This document shows positions 20,504 to 20,550 of a stretch of 20,550 bases of DNA, one piece after another. The stretch comes from Baffinella frigidus (Eukaryota; Cryptophyceae; Cryptomonadales; Baffinellaceae): NCBI GenBank assembly GCA_026770585.1, contig MU646309.1, forward strand, positions 889,725 through 910,274. Direction: 5' to 3'. The notes below the pieces were generated by a model. The model had not been told where the DNA came from and made no database searches. It saw nothing but the letters and a program-made list of their open reading frames with translations. The first letter of the stretch is position 1, and each line of letters begins with the position of its first letter. The position numbers and the translations under genes were made by a program.

Positions 20504-20550
20504 GTCGGGGGAGAGAGAGGCTGAGATGGGAGGGAGCGGAGGCAGACGGG

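Noticed and set aside
19556-20020. Minus-strand 154-codon frame
   Set aside because: It runs across two foldbacks and the complement of an E25 copy; its composition follows the repeats.
1-20550. Bacterial Sel1-repeat gene or transferred operon
   Set aside because: The repeats are split by GT...AG introns with consistent phases, and no intact prokaryotic gene is present.

Overview
This window looks like nuclear DNA from a eukaryote, probably an alga or other protist with plant-type telomeres (CCCTAAA/TTTAGGG). I cannot name the species. The coding signal is a chain of short GC-rich exons (30-156 nt) on the + strand. Nearly all have GT...AG borders, and reading phase is kept across them. They sit in long introns packed with degenerate CCCTAAA-type heptamers, foldback elements and minisatellites. 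I see no second gene, no minus-strand gene and no RNA gene.

Joining the phase-compatible exons gives one gene of at least 25, probably 26, exons from about 165 to 19077 or 20503. Coding sequence is only about 9-10% of the span. The 5' end is missing. The first third (exons 1-9, about 165-6756) encodes a region I do not recognise, rich in alternating hydrophobic, strand-like stretches. The middle (exons 9-22, about 6658-16285) encodes consecutive Sel1-like repeats, the alpha/alpha repeats found in SEL1L/HRD3-type adaptors and many other scaffolds. The last part has a hydrophobic, possibly membrane-spanning segment (exon 23), a basic stretch (exon 24) and an acidic tail (exon 25). The first stop, at 19075-19077, lies inside a donor-like GTCTAA, so the protein may continue into a further exon at 20414-20503.

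The striking point is the architecture. Most exons are surrounded by their own truncated copies. Copies of the exon's 5' part, with its acceptor, lie upstream. Copies of its 3' part, with its donor, lie downstream. One intact copy remains. At least four kinds of foldback (MITE-like) elements have jumped into these copies and the introns: a four-copy family with CCACACAGCGG ends, a two-copy family with a 4-bp target duplication in an exon copy, a 68-bp family alternating with copies of the last exon, and a 181-bp element with 16-bp perfect ends and a 2-bp target duplication. Several introns also carry a locally homogenised variant of the telomeric heptamer, nearly always C-rich on the coding strand. 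I read the locus as a gene inflated by repeated partial exon-plus-intron duplication, repeat seeding and transposon insertion, with the reading frame maintained by splicing around the debris. That reading is inference; the copies, phases and inverted repeats are visible in the sequence.
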